Assembly (NCBI GenBank): GCA_021790615.1
Contig: JAJYGW010000281.1
Coordinates: forward strand, 1-8,112
DNA: 8,112 bases
Reading direction: 5' to 3'
DNA from: Actinomycetes bacterium
GTDB taxonomy: Bacteria > Actinomycetota > Acidimicrobiia > Acidimicrobiales > JAKAOS01
The number at the start of each line of letters is the position of its first letter. Position 1 is the stretch's first letter. This document shows, in pieces, positions 4,961 through 8,112 of this stretch. The notes under the pieces are model-generated. The model saw only the letters and a list, made by a program, of their open reading frames with translations. It was not told where the DNA came from and did not search any database. The translations under genes and the position numbers were made by a program.

Positions 4961-7900
4961 CGCTCGGCCCACCCGCCCGCCTCCGGGGTCGAGTCGGGCT
5001 GCCCCTCGGGCAGGATCGCCGCCGGTCCGAACAGCTCGACGAGCTCCCCGAGCAGCCCGTTGCGGACCTCCACACCGAGCTCCGGGGGGAGTCGGAGGAC
5101 CTTCGCGCCGACGTGCAAGAGCACGGGCACGGACCCGGGGTGGCTCTCGAGCACCGCGCGCAGCCGGGCCACGTTCTCGTCGCTCAACACAGCGAGGGGG
5201 ACCTGGACGCGAAGTGGGTGCTGGTCGCGATTGGCGAGCACCGGCCGGCTGAGGTCGAGCACCACGAGGCGGGGCGTGTCCTCCCGGGTATCGAGGCGCC
5301 CCCGCACGACGACGACAGCGTCGTCCTCGAGCAGCTGGCCGGAGGCCGCCATCACCTTCGGGAAGACGAACGCCTCGACCGCCTTCTCGAGGTCCTCCAG
5401 CACGAAGGTCGCCATGGGCGCCCCCGCCTTGGTGTAGCGGCGCGAGAGGCCGGACACGACACCGCCGACCGAGTGCGCCTCCCCCTCCCGAGCGGTCCCG
5501 GCGAGCTCGAGCAGCTCGGCGAGCGTGCAGTCGGTGAAGCGGGCGAGCGCCCGCTCGAGCCCGAGCAGCGGGTGGTCCGAGAGGTAGAGGCCGAGCATCT
5601 CCTTCTCGAGGGCGAGCCGAGCCGTCTTGTCGAACTCGATGTCGGGGATCGGCACCCTGGTGTCGTCGAAACCGGCGTTCCCGCCGGCGTCGAGCGACCC
5701 GAACAGCGTCATGATGCCGGCCTCCGCTTCCCGCCGACGCGCGAGCGCCTTGTCGATGACGTGCTCGAAGACCATGGCGAGACCCTTGCGCGGGTGGCCG
5801 AGGGAGTCGAAGGCGCCGGCCTTGATGAGCGACTCGACGGTTCGCTTGTTGAGCACGCTCATGTCGACCCGCTGGCAGAAGTCGTAGAAGTCACCGAACG
5901 GGCCGCCCACCTCCCGAGCGGCGACGATGTGGGCGACCAGCCCGGCGCCGACGTTGCGCACCGCGGCGAGGCCGAACGCGATACGCCCGCGGCCGGAACC
6001 GTCCGCTGGGAGGGGGGTGAAGTCCGCCTCGGAGGTGTTGACGTCGGGCACGAGGACCTGGATGCCCATGCTCCGGCACTCGGCGAGGTAGACCGCCGTC
6101 TTGTCCTTGTCGTCCTTCACCGAGGTGAGCAGGGCCGCGAGGTACTCGACTGGGTAGTGCGCCTTCAGCCAGGCGGTCTGGTAGGCGACGAGGCCGTAGC
6201 CGTAGGCGTGGCTCCGCCCGAACGCATAGTCGGCGAAGGGCTCGATGATGTCGAACAGCGCAGTGCCGAGCTCGGCCCCGTAGCCGCGTTCGACGCAGCC
6301 CGCGACGAACTTCTCGCGTTCGGCGGCGATGAGCGAGCGGATCTTCTTCCCACACGCCTTGCGGAGGTTGTCCGCCTCCTCGAGGGAGTAGCCGGCGATG
6401 CGTTGGGCGACCCGCATCATCGACTCCTGGTAGATCATGAGCCCGTAGCTCTCCCCGAGGACCTCCTCCAGGTCGGGGTGGAGGTACGTCACGGGCTTGC
6501 GGCCGTTCTTGCGGTCCGCGTAGTCGTTGTGCATGTTGGCCGCCATCGGACCGGGCCGGTAGAGGGCGAGCAGCGCGGCGACGTCGTCGAAGGTCGTCGG
6601 CGCGAGGCTGCGGAGCAGCGTGCGCATCGGGCCGCCCTCCAGCTGGAACACGCCGATCGAATCCCCGCGTCGCAACAGCGCGAACGTCTCCTCGTCGTCG
6701 AGTGCCAGCCGGTCGATGTCGGGACGGGTGCCGGTGCTCGCCTGGACGAGGTCGAGGGCCCGCTCCATCACCGACAGGTTTCGCAGGCCGAGGAAGTCCA
6801 TCTTCAACAGCCCGAGCTCCTCGACGCCGTGCATCTCGTACTGCGTGACGATGGGCGCTTCCTCCGGGAGCGCACCGGGCTCGGGCTTGCGCTGGATCGG
6901 GAGGTGGGAGACGAGGGGCTCCTCGGTGATGACCACCGCGGCGGCATGGATGCCGTCCTGGCGACGCAACCCCTCGAGGCCGCGCGCGACGTCGACGACC
7001 CGGCGGACGTCCGGGTCCGCCTCGTACATCTCACGCAGTCCCGCTGCGGCCTTCCAGCCGTCCTCGTAGGCGTCCTGGCGCTCGAGGCAGGCGGCGAGTG
7101 GCGTGTCCCGGCCCATCACCAGCGGCGGCATCGCCTTCGCGATCCGGTCGCCGAGCGCGTAGGGGTAGCCGAGCACCCGAGCTGCGTCGCGCACGGCCGC
7201 ACGTGCCTTGATCGTCGAGAAGGTCACGATCTGCGCGACGTGGTCCACCCCGTAGCGCTCGGCGGCGTAGCGGATCATCTCCCCGCGAAAGCGCTCGTCG
7301 AAGTCCATGTCGATGTCCGGCATCTGCTTCCGGCCCGGATTGAGGAAGCGCTCGAAGAGCAGGTCGTAGCGGATCGGGTCGAGGTCGACGATCTCGAGGC
7401 AGTAGGCGACGCAGGAACCCGCCGCAGAGCCCCGACCGGGCCCGACCCGGATCCCGTGGGTCTTCGCATGGTGGATCAGGTCCCAGACGACCAGGAAGTA
7501 GGCCGGGAAGCCCATGTCCTCGATGACCGAGAGCTCGTAGGCGAGGCGCTCCTCGACCACCGCGGGGAGCGGCGTGCCGTAGCGGCGAGCCGCGCCCTCG
7601 AAGGTGAGATGCCGGAGGTACGCCCGGGCGGATTCGTCGTAGGTGGACCGGCGGAACTGCTCCGGCACCGGGAACTCCGGGAGCCGCGGCTGGCCGAGCT
7701 CGAGCTCGACGCGGGCGCGCTCGGCGATCCAGAGCGTGTTGTCACAGGCCTCGGGCAGCTCGGCGAAGAGCCGGCGCATCTCCTGGGCGGTCTTCAGGTA
7801 GTGCTCGTCTCCGTCGAACTTGAACCGGTTCGGGTCGGAGATCGTGGCGCCGGTCTGCACGCAGAGGAGCGCGTCGTGGGCGATCGCGTCCTTCCTCGCC

Positions 7901-8112
7901 ACGTAGTGGCTGTCGTTCGTCGCGACCAGCGGGGCACCGAGGCGGCGCGCGATCCGGACCAACGCCGGGTTCGTCGCCGTCTGGGCTGCGAGCCCGTGGT
8001 CCTGCAGCTCGACGAAGAGGTGGTCCTTGCCGAAGATGTCCTGGAGCCGGCCCGCGAGCCGTTCGGCCTCCGCCTCGTCCGAACGCTGGAGCGCCTGGAG
8101 CACGACGCCGCC
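4945..8112 (-). CDS. dnaE: DNA polymerase III subunit alpha (5' end outside window)
   Basis: Catalytic subunit of the replicative polymerase, extending DNA in complex with the beta clamp and clamp loader. The window holds 1055 codons ending in TAG at 4947-4945; roughly 160 N-terminal residues are missing compared with actinobacterial DnaE1. Numbering from the first codon here: the end of the PHP domain with NDSHY (66-70), whose Asp67 and His69 match metal ligands of the proofreading PHP site in M. tuberculosis DnaE1; GRGSAAGSC (226-234); palm PDIDMDFD (265-272) with catalytic Asp268 and Asp270; KMDFLGL (437-443) with the third catalytic Asp439; LRKACGKK (583-590); FADYAFGRSHAYGYG (626-640); helix-hairpin-helix VRNVGAG (about 718-724); a clamp-binding-like IMTLF (800-804); an OB domain (about 880-957, with TKAGAPMATFVLEDLE at 894-909); and a C-terminal domain. 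All three catalytic aspartates are present, there is no intein, and the frame is intact. Conventional dnaE, not the error-prone dnaE2 type, judged by its full C-terminal domain and intact PHP ligands. It is likely expressed separately from the operon that follows. Confidence 0.98.
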   Translation of the reverse strand, partial: GGVVLQALQRSDEAEAERLAGRLQDIFGKDHLFVELQDHGLAAQTATNPALVRIARRLGAPLVATNDSHYVARKDAIAHDALLCVQTGATISDPNRFKFDGDEHYLKTAQEMRRLFAELPEACDNTLWIAERARVELELGQPRLPEFPVPEQFRRSTYDESARAYLRHLTFEGAARRYGTPLPAVVEERLAYELSVIEDMGFPAYFLVVWDLIHHAKTHGIRVGPGRGSAAGSCVAYCLEIVDLDPIRYDLLFERFLNPGRKQMPDIDMDFDERFRGEMIRYAAERYGVDHVAQIVTFSTIKARAAVRDAARVLGYPYALGDRIAKAMPPLVMGRDTPLAACLERQDAYEDGWKAAAGLREMYEADPDVRRVVDVARGLEGLRRQDGIHAAAVVITEEPLVSHLPIQRKPEPGALPEEAPIVTQYEMHGVEELGLLKMDFLGLRNLSVMERALDLVQASTGTRPDIDRLALDDEETFALLRRGDSIGVFQLEGGPMRTLLRSLAPTTFDDVAALLALYRPGPMAANMHNDYADRKNGRKPVTYLHPDLEEVLGESYGLMIYQESMMRVAQRIAGYSLEEADNLRKACGKKIRSLIAAEREKFVAGCVERGYGAELGTALFDIIEPFADYAFGRSHAYGYGLVAYQTAWLKAHYPVEYLAALLTSVKDDKDKTAVYLAECRSMGIQVLVPDVNTSEADFTPLPADGSGRGRIAFGLAAVRNVGAGLVAHIVAAREVGGPFGDFYDFCQRVDMSVLNKRTVESLIKAGAFDSLGHPRKGLAMVFEHVIDKALARRREAEAGIMTLFGSLDAGGNAGFDDTRVPIPDIEFDKTARLALEKEMLGLYLSDHPLLGLERALARFTDCTLAELLELAGTAREGEAHSVGGVVSGLSRRYTKAGAPMATFVLEDLEKAVEAFVFPKVMAASGQLLEDDAVVVVRGRLDTREDTPRLVVLDLSRPVLANRDQHPLRVQVPLAVLSDENVARLRAVLESHPGSVPVLLHVGAKVLRLPPELGVEVRNGLLGELVELFGPAAILPEGQPDSTPEAGGWAERAAVS

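Noticed and set aside
4848..5075. 75-codon minus-strand frame over the dnaE tail and spacer
   Set aside because: Mostly overlaps dnaE out of frame; its ending AAVSSP comes from the duplicated dnaE tail, not from a separate gene.
2936..5437. 833-codon plus-strand open frame
   Set aside because: Lies opposite four recognised or well-supported minus-strand regions including dnaE; composition is Arg/Pro/Ser-rich with no motif.
6194..6238. Possible DnaE intein at the FADYAFGRSH site, where cyanobacterial split inteins insert
   Set aside because: The protein reads through without interruption, and the residue where a Cys is needed is Ala.

Overview
The window comes from a very GC-rich bacterium (about 70% G+C judged by eye), most likely an actinomycete-type organism. 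Codon third positions are strongly G/C. The DnaE protein has actinobacterial-style motifs, and an Acidimicrobiia-like lineage is my best guess from protein style alone. Every gene I can support reads on the minus strand, so transcription runs from high to low coordinates. The window is almost entirely coding. The only intergenic gap is about 195 bases, between the end of dnaE and the start of the next gene.

Layout in transcription order. (1) 8112-4945: the 3' nine-tenths of dnaE, the replicative DNA polymerase III alpha subunit; its N-terminus lies beyond the window. (2) 4944-4750: an intergenic stretch with partly degenerate direct copies of the dnaE 3' end, a short GC stem followed by TTTT that could be an intrinsic terminator, and a weak promoter candidate. 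(3) 4749-4072: an unrecognised 225-residue protein with a possible acetyltransferase-like (GNAT) layout. (4) 4075-3134: a patatin-like serine acylhydrolase, GTG start. (5) 3137-879: a full-length DUF255 / YyaL / SPATA20-type protein with an N-terminal thioredoxin-like domain and an alpha/alpha-barrel body. (6) 853-1: a GTG-start gene of unknown family, running off the left edge, with two ordered-looking parts joined by a long Pro/Ala/Gly/Glu-rich linker.

Genes 3, 4 and 5 are joined by 4-base start/stop overlaps (GTGA, ATGA). Gene 5 is joined to gene 6 through a 10-codon mini-ORF that overlaps both neighbours in the same way (ATGA, then GTGA). This points to one translationally coupled operon downstream of dnaE. 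Its combined function is not known: a lipid acylhydrolase, a possible acyl/acetyl-transfer protein, a thioredoxin-fold protein and an unknown make a plausible set, but nothing in the sequence shows that they share a pathway. I see no RNA genes, mobile elements, CRISPR arrays or integration sites. The more unusual points are the operon itself, the unrecognised genes at its two ends, the mini-ORF, the duplicated dnaE tail, and a clamp-binding motif in DnaE that lacks the usual glutamine.
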